Positions 9,508 to 19,136 of a stretch of DNA of 64,000 bases are shown here, one piece after another. Made by a program: the position numbers and the translations under genes. The DNA is from JAJFJD01 sp965228695 (lineage in GTDB: Bacteria; Pseudomonadota; Alphaproteobacteria; UBA8366): the NCBI GenBank assembly GCA_965228695.1, contig CBDDIB010000002.1, positions 4,712,001-4,776,000 on the forward strand, written 5' to 3'. Every line of letters begins with the position of its first letter. Within the stretch, counting starts at the first letter, position 1. Under the pieces are notes generated by a model. It ran no database searches, was not told the DNA's origin, and saw nothing but the letters and a program-made list of their open reading frames with translations.

Positions 9508-10734
9508 TCATGATTCCAGCACTTCGAATGCGCCGTTTCGCCAGCGGCTTCCGACAAAGGCGCCTTGTTGAATTCGTTGCAGCGCCGCCGCGATCTGTCG
9601 CCCCCGCGCCGGGACACTATGGCGGTCTAGCACCAATTGTCGGCCCGCGTCGGCAATCGTCTGCGCGCGATCCATGTCAGCGGTCAGCCAAGAATGCGCA
9701 TCGAGAATATCGCCGCCGCTGCAAACCACCGCGTTTTCCTTGTCGATGAATCCTAGTTCCTCGAAACCGTTCGACCGCTCACACACCAGGACGCATCCGT
9801 TGGCCGGGATCTCGTAATATTTGCGAATTGGCCAGTTCACAAAACTGCCGCAGGTAAAGCTGAACCGCGACTGTTGAAGCGCACGACGAAACGCCCATTG
9901 CAGCAATCTGATCGTGGCATACTTGTTGTAGAGATTGACCCGCAGTTTCTGAGCGGCACCAAGGATGTATCTGATCCGATCACCGCTACGCTCTATTCCG
10001 GATTTGTCCAGAGCCCGCCGCGCCAGGACGCGAGCGTCGTAATTCGCGCCCAAGACGCTCCAATCGAACCGGCGGGCGGCAATTCGGTTTTCGTCGATTT
10101 CAGCTTCGGAAATGAACTGGGGACAGGAAATGATCTTTTCTGGCTGACGCTTGAGAAATTCGAGATATCGATCATTACAGTGGCCAAATGCCATTAGGTT
10201 TACGCCGCCCTCTAGCATGCTTGCCGGGTCCAGATCGGCGGTCGAATCGATGAACTCGTCCCCCCACGTGATGTAGTAGTCGCCAATGGATTCGATTGTT
10301 TCGATCCGCTGACTCGAGAAGTTGTAGTAGTCGGATTGCAGCAACGCAACGAGCCGCGTGCCGTCATACTCGCGCAAGAATTCTTGATAGTCTCGGCCCA
10401 ACCTGAGGAGGGAAGGATCGAATTTGCATGCGTGGTTCCGAAACCTTAGATCCTGCCCCTGATCGAGGATACTAAAGTCCTCGATCGCCGTTTCGTCACA
10501 GAGAATGAAATCATACGGCCCATTCGTCGCGACGAACGCCGAAATTCCCTTGTTCACCGCGTCCGGCCGCAGATAGCCCGGGCCATAGAACGTTACATCG
10601 GCGATATTACGCAGGATATCGCACAGAAGTTCCCGTGTCGGGTTTACGAAAACAACATCGAACGTGAGATAGAGCACCGTCGGACGCCCGGACGGATGAT
10701 CATCTGTCACGGGCTGAGTTTCGGAAACAAACAT
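9508..10734 (-). CDS. CgeB-like glycosyltransferase
   Basis: A 408-residue protein whose C-terminal third resembles the Glyco_trans_1_2 domain of CgeB-type proteins: PIRKYYEIPANGCVLVCER followed by a FEELGFIDKENAV segment and a HSWLTADMDRAQTIADAG helix. The N-terminal half is poorly recognisable, with a Rossmann-like start (TVLYLTFDVVFV). A GT-B transferase acting on the glycan is the best reading, but the evidence is weaker than for the GT4 genes nearby. It sits 37 bp before the ABC transporter gene and 31 bp after the stop of the 2-epimerase gene. Confidence 0.65.
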   Translation of the reverse strand: MFVSETQPVTDDHPSGRPTVLYLTFDVVFVNPTRELLCDILRNIADVTFYGPGYLRPDAVNKGISAFVATNGPYDFILCDETAIEDFSILDQGQDLRFRNHACKFDPSLLRLGRDYQEFLREYDGTRLVALLQSDYYNFSSQRIETIESIGDYYITWGDEFIDSTADLDPASMLEGGVNLMAFGHCNDRYLEFLKRQPEKIISCPQFISEAEIDENRIAARRFDWSVLGANYDARVLARRALDKSGIERSGDRIRYILGAAQKLRVNLYNKYATIRLLQWAFRRALQQSRFSFTCGSFVNWPIRKYYEIPANGCVLVCERSNGFEELGFIDKENAVVCSGGDILDAHSWLTADMDRAQTIADAGRQLVLDRHSVPARGRQIAAALQRIQQGAFVGSRWRNGAFEVLES

Positions 10735-10765
10735 TTACGCAAATACGAGTGGATGGCGATTGGCA

Positions 10766-11911
10766 CTATCCGCCCAAGACAGCGGTAACCGCATCGGCAA
10801 TCCGTTCGGCGGCATGGCCATCGCCGAACCAGGCCGGCGGCTCGCCTTCCGGAATGCCAGCATCGCGGCAATCCGCCGACAGGTCGGCCGGACGAAATCC
10901 CAACAAACGGTTCCAGCCGCTGCTGATCGTTTCCGGCCATTCCGTCTCTTCCCGTAATGTCAGGCAGGGGACGCCGAGCATGTAGGCCTCCTTTTGTACG
11001 CCACCGGAATCTGTCACCACGACGCGCGATTCCGCCTGCGCCCGCACGAATCGGCCATAAGACATCGGCGGCACACAATGGAGTGCGGGCCGGTCATCCA
11101 CAATATTGTCCAATCCGGCGCGCTCGAGACTCGATTTCGTCCTTGGGTGCATGGGGAATAGCACCGGCATTGCCTGGGACAACTCCGCGATAGATTCCAG
11201 TAGCGATCTAAGAATTTCTTCGTCATCCGTACTCTCGGCGCGGTGCAACGTCACCAACGCGTACCCTTTCGGTGCCAGAGTATCGATCAACGGGTCCTCG
11301 ATTTTCCGATCACGGATCGCCAAGAGCGCGTCCATCATCACGTCGCCGACATTCACCACGATAGGTTTGCCGGTCGGCCGCAAAGAACCGCATGCTTCCT
11401 GTGACAACAAGTCGGCGCCGGCTTCCGGACCGGCTACGCTTTCGACCCGCAGATTCTCCACCGCCGATGCCGTCGGGCAAAACAACAGACTAGAGACATG
11501 ATCGGTCAGGCGGCGATTGATCTCCTCCGGCATGGACGCGCGATAGCTGCGCAATCCCGCCTCGACGTGGATAACGGGAATTGCCATTTTGGCCGCGGCC
11601 AATGCCCCGGCAATCGTGCTGTTGGTATCGCCGTAGACCAAGACCGCAGCCGGAACCTCTTCCTCCAGCACCTCTTCGACATTTTCAAGAATGCGCCCGG
11701 TCATTTGGCCATGTGAACCGCTACCAACACCCAGGCTATGAGCCGGCTTCGGCAAATCCAATTCCCGGAAAAACGCGCCCGCCATGTCGTCGTCGTAATG
11801 CTGACCGGTGTCTACGAGACATTCCTCGATACCAGCTTTCTGAAAAGCATTGCAGACAGGCGCCGCCTTGATGAACTGTGGGCGCGCACCGACGATGCTG
11901 ACAATCTTCAC
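10766..11911 (-). CDS. wecB: UDP-N-acetylglucosamine 2-epimerase, non-hydrolysing
   Basis: The 381-residue enzyme inverts C2 of UDP-GlcNAc or a related UDP-diacetamido-uronic acid, giving the manno form. It shows KIVSIVGARPQFIKAAP at the N terminus, YGDTNST, VEAGLRSY, PEEINRRLTDH, TLHRAES and DSGGVQKEA, which cover the nucleotide site and catalytic acids of WecB/WbpI proteins. The open frame continues upstream to 12070, but homology begins at the GTG at 11911, which forms a GTGA overlap with the previous gene; that start is chosen. With the WlbA-WlbB and WlbC-like genes in this series, a WbpI role (UDP-GlcNAc3NAcA to UDP-ManNAc3NAcA) is as likely as WecB. Confidence 0.9.
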   Translation of the reverse strand: MKIVSIVGARPQFIKAAPVCNAFQKAGIEECLVDTGQHYDDDMAGAFFRELDLPKPAHSLGVGSGSHGQMTGRILENVEEVLEEEVPAAVLVYGDTNSTIAGALAAAKMAIPVIHVEAGLRSYRASMPEEINRRLTDHVSSLLFCPTASAVENLRVESVAGPEAGADLLSQEACGSLRPTGKPIVVNVGDVMMDALLAIRDRKIEDPLIDTLAPKGYALVTLHRAESTDDEEILRSLLESIAELSQAMPVLFPMHPRTKSSLERAGLDNIVDDRPALHCVPPMSYGRFVRAQAESRVVVTDSGGVQKEAYMLGVPCLTLREETEWPETISSGWNRLLGFRPADLSADCRDAGIPEGEPPAWFGDGHAAERIADAVTAVLGG

Positions 11912-13137
11912 GATTTCGTCCCGCTTCCGACCAAACTCAAATACAGATCGACTTCGGCGTCCTTGCACCGTTGCGGTGCATACTCTCGCCAATACAGTTC
12001 TTTCAGCCGGCCGCCCATGGCGATTGCTTGTGTCGCATCCGACAACATCCGCCCGATTGCATCGCGCCAAGCCTGCGGATCGTGAGGGTCGACGGCGATG
12101 CCGCTCCGCTCGCTTTCAACCATTTCGGTATGCCACTCGACATTACTCGTGACCACGGGTTTTCCGATACTGGCCGCTTCCAACAACACAAATCCGGACA
12201 TCGGAATCAACACCATCTCAGCCTGCCGCAAGAGCGTGTGAACCACGGCGCTTGCCTGCCAGCCCAGAAAATTGATGTTGGACTGTCCCGCAAATCGAGT
12301 TTCCCCCTCTTCCCGTAACGGTCCATCGCCACAAAAACAGAAACACACTTCCCGACCGTCCGCCGTTTTGAGGTTCAAGCCATCGACGGCGTCGAAGAGA
12401 ACGTCGGTGAACTTATACGGATTTAGAAATCCGACGATCGGTACGATTGCCGACCCCGGCGGTATCGACAGTTCGGCCAAGGTGGCATCATCGTCGTCGA
12501 TAATCTCGGGAACGGGCTTGCTCAACCACGGGATATGAGCGCATTTCGCAGCGCCCCGCCGACCGATGATGTTTTCGACATAGGCCTGCGTGAAGCGGTT
12601 GGGAACGATGACCCGGTGCGCGAGCTTTAAAACCAGCCATTCCATTCCATAAGAGATACGCCGGCTGTCATAATTGTAGGATCGGTTGCGCTCCTGCACG
12701 ATTCGGTTGTCACCGCCCAAGGACACGACGAACGGAAGGCCGCACAGCCGCGCAGCAATGCCGCCGACAAGACTGCCCAGATAGGGCAGCCGCCCCCGCA
12801 CGAGGTCGATCTTCTCGGTCCGAAACAATCGAATTGCCTGGCCCAAGGATCGAAAAAACCGGATCGGGCCGAGCCAAACCGAAGGATGATGTACGAGTTT
12901 TATTCCATGCGGCGCGAAAAATTCACTTAGCTCCAAATCGTGTTCGTGCGGCGTAAAGTGGAAAACCGACGCATAAGCGCGATCCGGGTTATAGATATCC
13001 GGCACATTCGCGAGTACACCCTTCTTCTCCAAATCCAATAAGCTGGAGTCCATGAAGTTGGCAATTTTCAGATTGCCGGTGTGCCCCAGGGACTGCGTCT
13101 CGGAGCCGGGACCCATATCCGCGGCAACGGCCATCAT
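11908..13137 (-). CDS. Glycosyltransferase, GT4-like
   Basis: A 409-residue GT-B protein. The N-terminal domain contains RGRLPYLGSLVGGIAARL, as in transferases that begin with a glycan-binding loop, then NRFTQAYVENI, IVGFLNPYKFTDVL at the start of the nucleotide-binding domain, and VLLEAASIGKPVVTSNVEW. The first Glu of the usual EX7E motif is not obvious (PMSGFVLLEAA), so the donor site is somewhat unusual. ATG 13137 overlaps the stop of the upstream membrane protein (ATGA), and its own stop overlaps the GTG of the 2-epimerase. Sugar specificity is unknown. Confidence 0.8.
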   Translation of the reverse strand: MMAVAADMGPGSETQSLGHTGNLKIANFMDSSLLDLEKKGVLANVPDIYNPDRAYASVFHFTPHEHDLELSEFFAPHGIKLVHHPSVWLGPIRFFRSLGQAIRLFRTEKIDLVRGRLPYLGSLVGGIAARLCGLPFVVSLGGDNRIVQERNRSYNYDSRRISYGMEWLVLKLAHRVIVPNRFTQAYVENIIGRRGAAKCAHIPWLSKPVPEIIDDDDATLAELSIPPGSAIVPIVGFLNPYKFTDVLFDAVDGLNLKTADGREVCFCFCGDGPLREEGETRFAGQSNINFLGWQASAVVHTLLRQAEMVLIPMSGFVLLEAASIGKPVVTSNVEWHTEMVESERSGIAVDPHDPQAWRDAIGRMLSDATQAIAMGGRLKELYWREYAPQRCKDAEVDLYLSLVGSGTKS

Positions 13138-14675
13138 CGCGATGCAACCGTCGATACGGCATCCCGCTTCGTCAGGTCGTAGAGCGCATAGCTTCCGCTG
13201 CTCTCGATCAAGGCCGTCTCGGACACTCGTAATTCCCCCGGTTTCGCATAACCGGTATCAAGCAACAACCACGTGACGCCGTCGCGCACGTAGTGGTTCA
13301 GATCGTGTTTCAAAACGGGAAAGAACGCTTCGAGCCGGTCGTCAAAGACATCGCTATGCGTTCCCCAATAGACGGGCGCCCGCGTGCGATATGCCACGAG
13401 ATCACAGAGATGAACCGGCAGCGCCAGCACGCGCGCCGCATCGTCCGAGGCAATGCGATCCAACAGTTTCTGAAGCTCGTCACTCACCGACCCGGTGTTG
13501 CTGCCCGCTGGCTCGCGCATCAGCCGCGCGATCAGGTAGTACTGCCGCAAGGTCAATACGGCACCGACCGCGGCGGCGATCCAAACGACCGGATTGCCGC
13601 CCGAAACGGCGACGGCCGTCACGATCATGCTTGGGGCCAATGCAAACTTGAAATACTGCCGGCCGAGACCGATACCCCGCAGCGGCTTGACGAAATGGAT
13701 CAGGACCGCCGCCCCATAGACAGACGCAATCCATACCCAAAGAAAAACGTATGCCGGCGATGCCGCCGCCCCGTCCAACGAAAACGTCGCGAGCGCCGGC
13801 AGAATGAAGTAGTTCTGATGAAGACCGTCCTTCAAATAGGTCAGCCACGACCTTGGCGTCTCATCCCGATAAAATTCCTGCCGTGTCTGCCCATCGCCAT
13901 AGACCGGCGATTGACGGACGGAATGCGCGCCAAGCCTGTTCCAATTCCGGTGCCAGAAGCGGACGATAACCCAATGCCCGCGTAGAACACGCCAAGCCCC
14001 CTTTGGCCAAATGACGAAGGGAATTAGGTAGAGCATTCCGAGCAATGCCAACCAGACCCATGAGCCGGTGACGGCGCTCAGGGCCGGCAACGTAAACCAT
14101 AGCTGTTGAACCGTGAGCTTATGGCTGAAAAAGGTCGCGGCTGCGACCGCACCGGCGCCGATCAGCCAGTAGGGGTTTTGTGTTGCCGCAAATCCCGCGA
14201 ACAGCAAGAGGTTGGCCAGGAGGAGCCCGATGGGGCGGACGTTTAGGCTGGAAAACTCCGTAACCAATCCCGCGACCGCGGCGTAGAACATCGCGACGGC
14301 AAGTGCGGTCCAAACCGACGCGCCAAACCAGACGGCCGCTCCGTAAAGGAGCAAGGCCGACCCGAGATCGATCAAGTGATTCACGGCCCAATAGCGTTTC
14401 TCGAGCCAGTCTTTCGGCAGCAGCGCACAGAGAATGAGAAAGCCCGGCGGATACCATTGATCTTGTTCCTCCAGCATGAAGACCGGCGGCAGCCGGATGG
14501 GCAACCGCTTCCGCTCGCGCAGACATTCCGCATTGAGAAGGATGTTGAAGGCGTCGCATCCTTGGAAACGGCGGGGCCAGATTGGATAAAGCCGAACCGC
14601 AAGAAAAAGCGGAGCCAGCACGAACACGGCAATAAGATGTGCCCATGCGCTAGGGATTTCATCGGACAGCAGCAA
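13134..14675 (-). CDS. Polytopic membrane protein, possible GT-C glycosyltransferase
   Basis: A 513-residue protein with roughly ten hydrophobic helices in its first 380 residues and a soluble C-terminal part of about 130 residues. Near residue 38 an acidic loop (FQGCDAFNILL) follows the first helix, and QDQWYPPGFL follows, a layout like GT-C enzymes that use polyprenyl-phosphate sugars, and also like some Wzy polymerases. No family is assigned with confidence. The start is a TTG at 14675; no ATG lies nearby in frame. It overlaps the downstream glycosyltransferase by ATGA. Polymerase, ligase or periplasmic transferase roles are all possible. Confidence 0.6.
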   Translation of the reverse strand: MLLSDEIPSAWAHLIAVFVLAPLFLAVRLYPIWPRRFQGCDAFNILLNAECLRERKRLPIRLPPVFMLEEQDQWYPPGFLILCALLPKDWLEKRYWAVNHLIDLGSALLLYGAAVWFGASVWTALAVAMFYAAVAGLVTEFSSLNVRPIGLLLANLLLFAGFAATQNPYWLIGAGAVAAATFFSHKLTVQQLWFTLPALSAVTGSWVWLALLGMLYLIPFVIWPKGAWRVLRGHWVIVRFWHRNWNRLGAHSVRQSPVYGDGQTRQEFYRDETPRSWLTYLKDGLHQNYFILPALATFSLDGAAASPAYVFLWVWIASVYGAAVLIHFVKPLRGIGLGRQYFKFALAPSMIVTAVAVSGGNPVVWIAAAVGAVLTLRQYYLIARLMREPAGSNTGSVSDELQKLLDRIASDDAARVLALPVHLCDLVAYRTRAPVYWGTHSDVFDDRLEAFFPVLKHDLNHYVRDGVTWLLLDTGYAKPGELRVSETALIESSGSYALYDLTKRDAVSTVASR

Positions 14676-14701
14676 GATGCGGTTGTTCCGGTTCGATCCG
14701 A

Positions 14702-15493
14702 CTAAAGGCTTTGACCTGGCACGTCCGAAAGACCTCCCAACAGATCTTCGAGAAAATTTCGTTCCGGAAAATTGATCAGCACGCCGCGTTCTCGGCCAGA
14801 GAAGACGAAGATGCTTCCCGCCGCGGCGGCGGACGCACCGGCGGCCCGGATGGGCTGTATCAGTTCCGCCCGCTCCCCGGCTCCACCACAGGCGACAACG
14901 GGAATTGTCGTTGCGTCCGTCACCTGTCTGATGAGGTCCAGATCATAACCGTTCATTTCACCGTCACGATCGATCGACTGCAGCAAAATTTCACCGGCCC
15001 CGGCGCTTTCCAGTTGACGCGCCCGTTCGTTGGGGGCGATCCCTAGCTTGCGTTTGGCATTGGTCACGCGAACCTCGTAGCCACCCAATAGTTTGCGCTT
15101 GGCATCGACGCTACCGACAATGCATTGGCTGCCGAAGGTCGCCGCTGCGTCGGCCACAAGGTCGATATTTTCGGCGGCTGAATGGCCAATGACCACTTTC
15201 TCGACACCGGATAGGATGATGCGCTCGATGTCATCCGTTGACCGAATTCCGCCGCCAAAGGTCAATGGGACCCAGCATTCGCCGGCAACGCGTTCGATCA
15301 AATCGAAATCCGGACCGCGCCCGGCGACCGTGGCGCCAATGTCCAAAAGAACGATTTCATCGACCTCAAATTGATTGAACAGATTGATAACATTGACCGG
15401 GTCGCCCAGATACGTGCGCTTACCAAACTGCTGCGTCTTGACCATGCCGCCCTTTTCGATCAGCAGGCAGGGTATGACGCGGGGAATCAGCAT
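14702..15493 (-). CDS. wbuZ: HisF-like protein of acetamidino-sugar formation (WbuZ type)
   Basis: A 263-residue (beta-alpha)8 barrel like HisF. In true HisF the first strand reads PCLDV and its Asp is the general acid/base; here it reads PCLLIEKGG, so that Asp is gone, while the second Asp (GSVDAK near residue 130) remains. TFGGGIRS and IDRDGEMNGYD phosphate-site motifs are kept. This pattern is that of WbuZ/HisF2 proteins, which channel ammonia from a HisH-like glutaminase to a PP-loop amidotransferase that turns an N-acetyl group into an acetamidino group. Both partners are present in this series (16908-18077 and 27298-27960). A histidine-pathway role is unlikely. Confidence 0.87.
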   Translation of the reverse strand: MLIPRVIPCLLIEKGGMVKTQQFGKRTYLGDPVNVINLFNQFEVDEIVLLDIGATVAGRGPDFDLIERVAGECWVPLTFGGGIRSTDDIERIILSGVEKVVIGHSAAENIDLVADAAATFGSQCIVGSVDAKRKLLGGYEVRVTNAKRKLGIAPNERARQLESAGAGEILLQSIDRDGEMNGYDLDLIRQVTDATTIPVVACGGAGERAELIQPIRAAGASAAAAGSIFVFSGRERGVLINFPERNFLEDLLGGLSDVPGQSL

Positions 15494-15528
15494 TTCAATG
15501 ACTTGTTACGGCTTCGGTAGCAGAACGG

Positions 15529-16875
15529 CTAGTTCTCGCTCGCTACCACCGCTTTCCTCTTTCCGAGGGTCGGCCGAAGAGCCAGATCAAGGACGCGCCG
15601 TCTCAAATCCGGCTTGTCGTCCAGCAGAAGCGCCTCGTCACCGAATTTTGCGACAAATCTGCGAACGTTGTCCGCAATTTGTTCGATCGGCCCGCAAACA
15701 CCACCGGTGTACTGAATATCGCCGGCCGGGACGAACCAGTCTTGCGGTGCCTCGCGATTAATGACCGCAAGAAATCGTTTCGCGACCTCCCCTGGACGGA
15801 GCCGTTGGAAATAGTCGCCGGCTCGGCGCCCGGCCTCTTCCCTCACTGTTTCATCCACGAGCAACTCACGAACCGTATCCACGAGCAGATCCGGATGTTG
15901 GAAAACTGTAGGAACTGTCGCGTCCGGCGGGAGCAGCCGGTTCAGTTCATCGGTTCCATACCCGCACACGACGACCGGCTTACCGAACGCACATGCCTCT
16001 ACCGCGAGAACGCCCGCATGTGAATCGCTATAGAGTTCGTCTATCACCAGGTCACACTTGGCTAGCTCCACCATGACCTCGCCATGCGGGCGCCCGGTGA
16101 TTTCCACATAGTCAATCGGGAAACCTTCGCCGCGCAGTGTTTCGATCGCAGCCCGTATTCGATCGCTTCCCTTAAGGGCAGGCATCGAGGGAGCGTGCAA
16201 GATTCGAAACCCATCGCCTTTCGATTTTCCCGTATTGGCTCTCAGGTAATCGTAGCCCGGCTGCAGCTTTGGCAAGTCAACGGTGTTGCCAATCATTTGG
16301 GCAATACAGATCGCTCCGGTGTGAAATTGCGAAGACAACGGATTGGCGATAACAACATCGGCAAGATGTTCGACCTTCTTGAGATTGGCGTGGATACGCT
16401 GCGTCATCTCGTGCAACGCATCCATCTGATCGTCTTTGTACGCGACGCCGGCTAAATAGGGCGGGCGTGAATCGCTGCCAACGAAAAAGAAGACGATCGT
16501 TTTTCGGAAGAAGCGTAGGACTTTGATATCGAATGCATTCGCATAGATCGAATCGCCGGACTTAAGGATCACCGCGTCAATTTTCAGCACCATCCAACAC
16601 AGCAGTAAAAGCTGCGACACGAGCACGTTAACGGACGCCGATAGCCGCCTGAAAGACAAGCGCCGGAATTGGCGGGTCGCCCAGAAGTGTTTGTACGCGC
16701 GGTAGTAATACCTCGGCGTCAGCGGTAATTGATCCGCTGACCAGCCCGTGGAAGCCGCCTCGCCCCGATGAAGAAGATGTGCCTCGCACCCGATATCGCG
16801 AAGGCCTGTCAGAACACTGGAAAAATAAGAACAGTGATCGAGATAACCGATGAATATCCTTTTTTTCTTTTCCAT
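15529..16875 (-). CDS. Glycosyltransferase, GT-B type
   Basis: The 448-residue protein has a GT-B outline: a Rossmann-like N terminus (KKRIFIGYLDHCSYFSSVL), RILHAPSMPALKGSDRI opening the C-terminal domain, VDYVEITGRPHGEVMVELAKCDLVIDELYS, then HAGVLAVEACAFGKPVVVCGYG, which resembles the donor-site Glu region. It lies 35 bp upstream of the HisF-like gene, and the amidotransferase gene ends 32 bp further upstream. A GT4-like transferase is the likely class; no donor can be named. Confidence 0.75.
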   Translation of the reverse strand: MEKKKRIFIGYLDHCSYFSSVLTGLRDIGCEAHLLHRGEAASTGWSADQLPLTPRYYYRAYKHFWATRQFRRLSFRRLSASVNVLVSQLLLLCWMVLKIDAVILKSGDSIYANAFDIKVLRFFRKTIVFFFVGSDSRPPYLAGVAYKDDQMDALHEMTQRIHANLKKVEHLADVVIANPLSSQFHTGAICIAQMIGNTVDLPKLQPGYDYLRANTGKSKGDGFRILHAPSMPALKGSDRIRAAIETLRGEGFPIDYVEITGRPHGEVMVELAKCDLVIDELYSDSHAGVLAVEACAFGKPVVVCGYGTDELNRLLPPDATVPTVFQHPDLLVDTVRELLVDETVREEAGRRAGDYFQRLRPGEVAKRFLAVINREAPQDWFVPAGDIQYTGGVCGPIEQIADNVRRFVAKFGDEALLLDDKPDLRRRVLDLALRPTLGKRKAVVASEN

Positions 16876-16907
16876 GGCAGGGTCGGTACAAACGAAGGAT
16901 TTGAACG

Positions 16908-18077
16908 TCAGTCTTCGCCGAACTGTTTCGGAAAGCAGAACTTCATATAGAAGCTTTTCGGTACCCTTCCGGATTTCACCAACATCGCAAACAATGGACG
17001 TAACCGCTCGAATGTCTTCTTGTAGTTAGGATAATCATGCCAATACTTTTTTGGCATTTGCATAGCCTGTTCCAAACTTTCTTCGGAAAATCCCAGCCGC
17101 TTCCTTACCATATCAAGCAAGTCGTCGGGGCAGTCGACATCCTCCCGCAATTCCGCGAGGGCGGCCTCACGCGGCATTTGTCCGGATCGAACCGTCGCCG
17201 CGTGACCCAAATGCCGTAAATCCGCTTTCCATCGGCGCGGTAAAAAATATAGATGCACGAATGCGGTGTAGCGGTTCTCAAGATGATGCCCGCCATACCA
17301 CTCCCATCCATACTTCTCAGCAAGCATCCGTTTAACCTGCTCCTTGTCATAGTCCATGTAGTAAAGCGGACGAATGCGCTGAATTCCCCGGAGAGCGGTC
17401 CAACGTATGAATTGGGCAATCGACATATTGGGATAGGTCTTCATCGGCAATCGCCCGAATCGCTTATGGACAGACCTGATGTAGCGTCCGTCCATATAGA
17501 TCCAATCAAGCGGCGCGATGCCTTCCGTTCGAAAGGAATGCCCCTCAATAATGTATTTTATTCCGTGCTTCTCAGCGGTTTGATACAACACGGACGCAAG
17601 GCCGAGATCCGTCGGCGCGTCTATGTCTTTTACCCCCGACAGTATGAACGACCGCAGAATGTCATCGTACTCGCGGTTATCGACGACATAGGTGTGGAGA
17701 TCAACATTCAGCCGCTCGAGCACATTGTAAATATTCTGGGTTGAAACCGGCGAGTTCCAGGTATTGTCGAAATGCACCGCAAGCGGTCGAAGCCCCAACT
17801 CCACCATCCGAACGATCAAGTAAGATGAGTCACATCCACCGCTAACACCCACCACACAATCGTATTTACGGCCACGACCTTCCTTTTTCACGTTCGCGGC
17901 AAATGAATCCAGCCACGCCTGCCCTTTCGCTCCCGTCGGATATTCGGCGTTCAACTGATCGTGGATATGGCAGTAGTTACATACACCATCGAAGTCGAAT
18001 TCGATTCGCGGCACCATCTCGTCGTAGGTGCACCGTGTGCACGTTCTGAGATTTTCCTGAGAGACCTGCACGCTCAT
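16908..18077 (-). CDS. N-acetyl sugar amidotransferase (WbpG/PseA-like)
   Basis: The 389-residue protein converts an N-acetyl group of a nucleotide sugar to an acetamidino group using ATP and ammonia. The N terminus has paired Cys motifs (CTRC, CNYC) typical of this family, then a PP-loop GVSGGCDSSYLIVRM near residue 85, HFDNTWNSP and EGHSFRTEGI. It depends on a glutaminase/channel pair, here the HisH-like and HisF-like proteins. Start ATG 18077 is chosen because family homology begins with the Cys motifs; the open frame runs to 18176. About 156 bp separates it from the next upstream gene, the widest gap in the series. The acceptor is inferred to be a ManNAc3NAcA-type or a 6-deoxy amino sugar. 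Confidence 0.87.
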   Translation of the reverse strand: MSVQVSQENLRTCTRCTYDEMVPRIEFDFDGVCNYCHIHDQLNAEYPTGAKGQAWLDSFAANVKKEGRGRKYDCVVGVSGGCDSSYLIVRMVELGLRPLAVHFDNTWNSPVSTQNIYNVLERLNVDLHTYVVDNREYDDILRSFILSGVKDIDAPTDLGLASVLYQTAEKHGIKYIIEGHSFRTEGIAPLDWIYMDGRYIRSVHKRFGRLPMKTYPNMSIAQFIRWTALRGIQRIRPLYYMDYDKEQVKRMLAEKYGWEWYGGHHLENRYTAFVHLYFLPRRWKADLRHLGHAATVRSGQMPREAALAELREDVDCPDDLLDMVRKRLGFSEESLEQAMQMPKKYWHDYPNYKKTFERLRPLFAMLVKSGRVPKSFYMKFCFPKQFGED

Positions 18078-18233
18078 CGTATCGTCACCACAAGCGAAAG
18101 CGCTGGGAGACCATCGATACGGTCTAGGGCGCCCCTGCCATCGCGCCCATCGGGCATGCAGGGTCCTTTCCCGCAATTTGGGCGATCAACCCGCGACGCC
18201 ATCAATAAACCTTTCATAAGTCGATCCCGCATA

Positions 18234-19130
18234 TCAAAGGAGCAACTCGCATACGCCAAACCCTGTGCCGCCATATTCATTTCCGTTGTAAAAAACCAGA
18301 TGTCGGCCTTGCACCTCTATATGCGCCGCATAGCAAAGTTCCTCATTCTCCCAGGACTCTTTGCCCAACGATTCCGTGTCGATGGGGATCCGGCGCCAAG
18401 ACACCGTCCCATCCCGGACCGCAAAACCGATTTCATACCGTCCGCGATCGGAACTAAACAGTTGATAGTGACGGCCGTCCGCCCCCTCGAATATCCATGG
18501 GCGACACACCGCGGATTCGCCGTCAATCAAGTCCAGCGCCCGGGCATCGTCAGTCTTCCAAAGAATGCCATCGTCAGACACGGCCCGGCACATCACGTGA
18601 TGCATCGGTGAATATGTATCGCCGCGGTGACTTCCATACAGCATTTCCCATGTATCACCGGCTCTGAAGACGAAGGGATAGCTCAATGAATACGGGTCGT
18701 GCGGGTTGCGATCGATCAACGGTCCGGGAAACAGCCGTTCAAAATGTTCGCCGCGTCCATCCCTGCTGACCGCCACGCCAATCGCGTTGCGGAAGGGAAC
18801 GGACACGCTCCGATTCCAGCCCATGTAGTACAAATAGAGACCATCTTTGCCGGCCACGAAATTGCCGATGGCCACACCGCTGTCGTCGAATGCACCGGCC
18901 TCTCCCGGTCCCAAAATTGGCGATTTTGAAATTTGCAAGATCTTGGTCGGGTCCGACGCCGATACATCGCACCAACCGACCCGCCCGCGAGCATCTACAT
19001 CGCGCGAAACGAAGAACACGCGGATCGTTCTATCGTTTACGCGGAAAGGCGTTGGATAGGCAGCATGCGAAACCATCCATGGCGCGAATCTTTCCGGCGG
19101 TAGTACCCGACCGATCTTGACGAGTCGCAT
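18234..19130 (-). CDS. GH43-like beta-propeller protein
   Basis: A 298-residue protein with the repeated pattern of a five-bladed beta-propeller as in glycoside hydrolase family 43/117-like proteins: VSRDVDARGRVGWCDV, LYLYYMGWNRSVSVPF, GVAVSRDGRGEHFERL, YSLSYPFVFRAGDTWEMLYGS, RPWIFEGADGRHYQLFSSD and LVFYNGNEYGGTGFGVCEL. Such proteins recur in polysaccharide clusters, where their function is mostly untested. No signal peptide is seen, which argues against an ordinary secreted glycosidase. It ends 156 bp before the amidotransferase start and begins 6 bp after the stop of the PglD-like gene. Confidence 0.72.
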   Translation of the reverse strand: MRLVKIGRVLPPERFAPWMVSHAAYPTPFRVNDRTIRVFFVSRDVDARGRVGWCDVSASDPTKILQISKSPILGPGEAGAFDDSGVAIGNFVAGKDGLYLYYMGWNRSVSVPFRNAIGVAVSRDGRGEHFERLFPGPLIDRNPHDPYSLSYPFVFRAGDTWEMLYGSHRGDTYSPMHHVMCRAVSDDGILWKTDDARALDLIDGESAVCRPWIFEGADGRHYQLFSSDRGRYEIGFAVRDGTVSWRRIPIDTESLGKESWENEELCYAAHIEVQGRHLVFYNGNEYGGTGFGVCELLL

Positions 19131-19136
19131 GGTACG

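Noticed and set aside
14702..15493. Assignment to histidine biosynthesis (HisF)
   Set aside because: The catalytic Asp of the first strand is missing and no his genes other than a HisH-like glutaminase are present, while a WbpG-like amidotransferase is.
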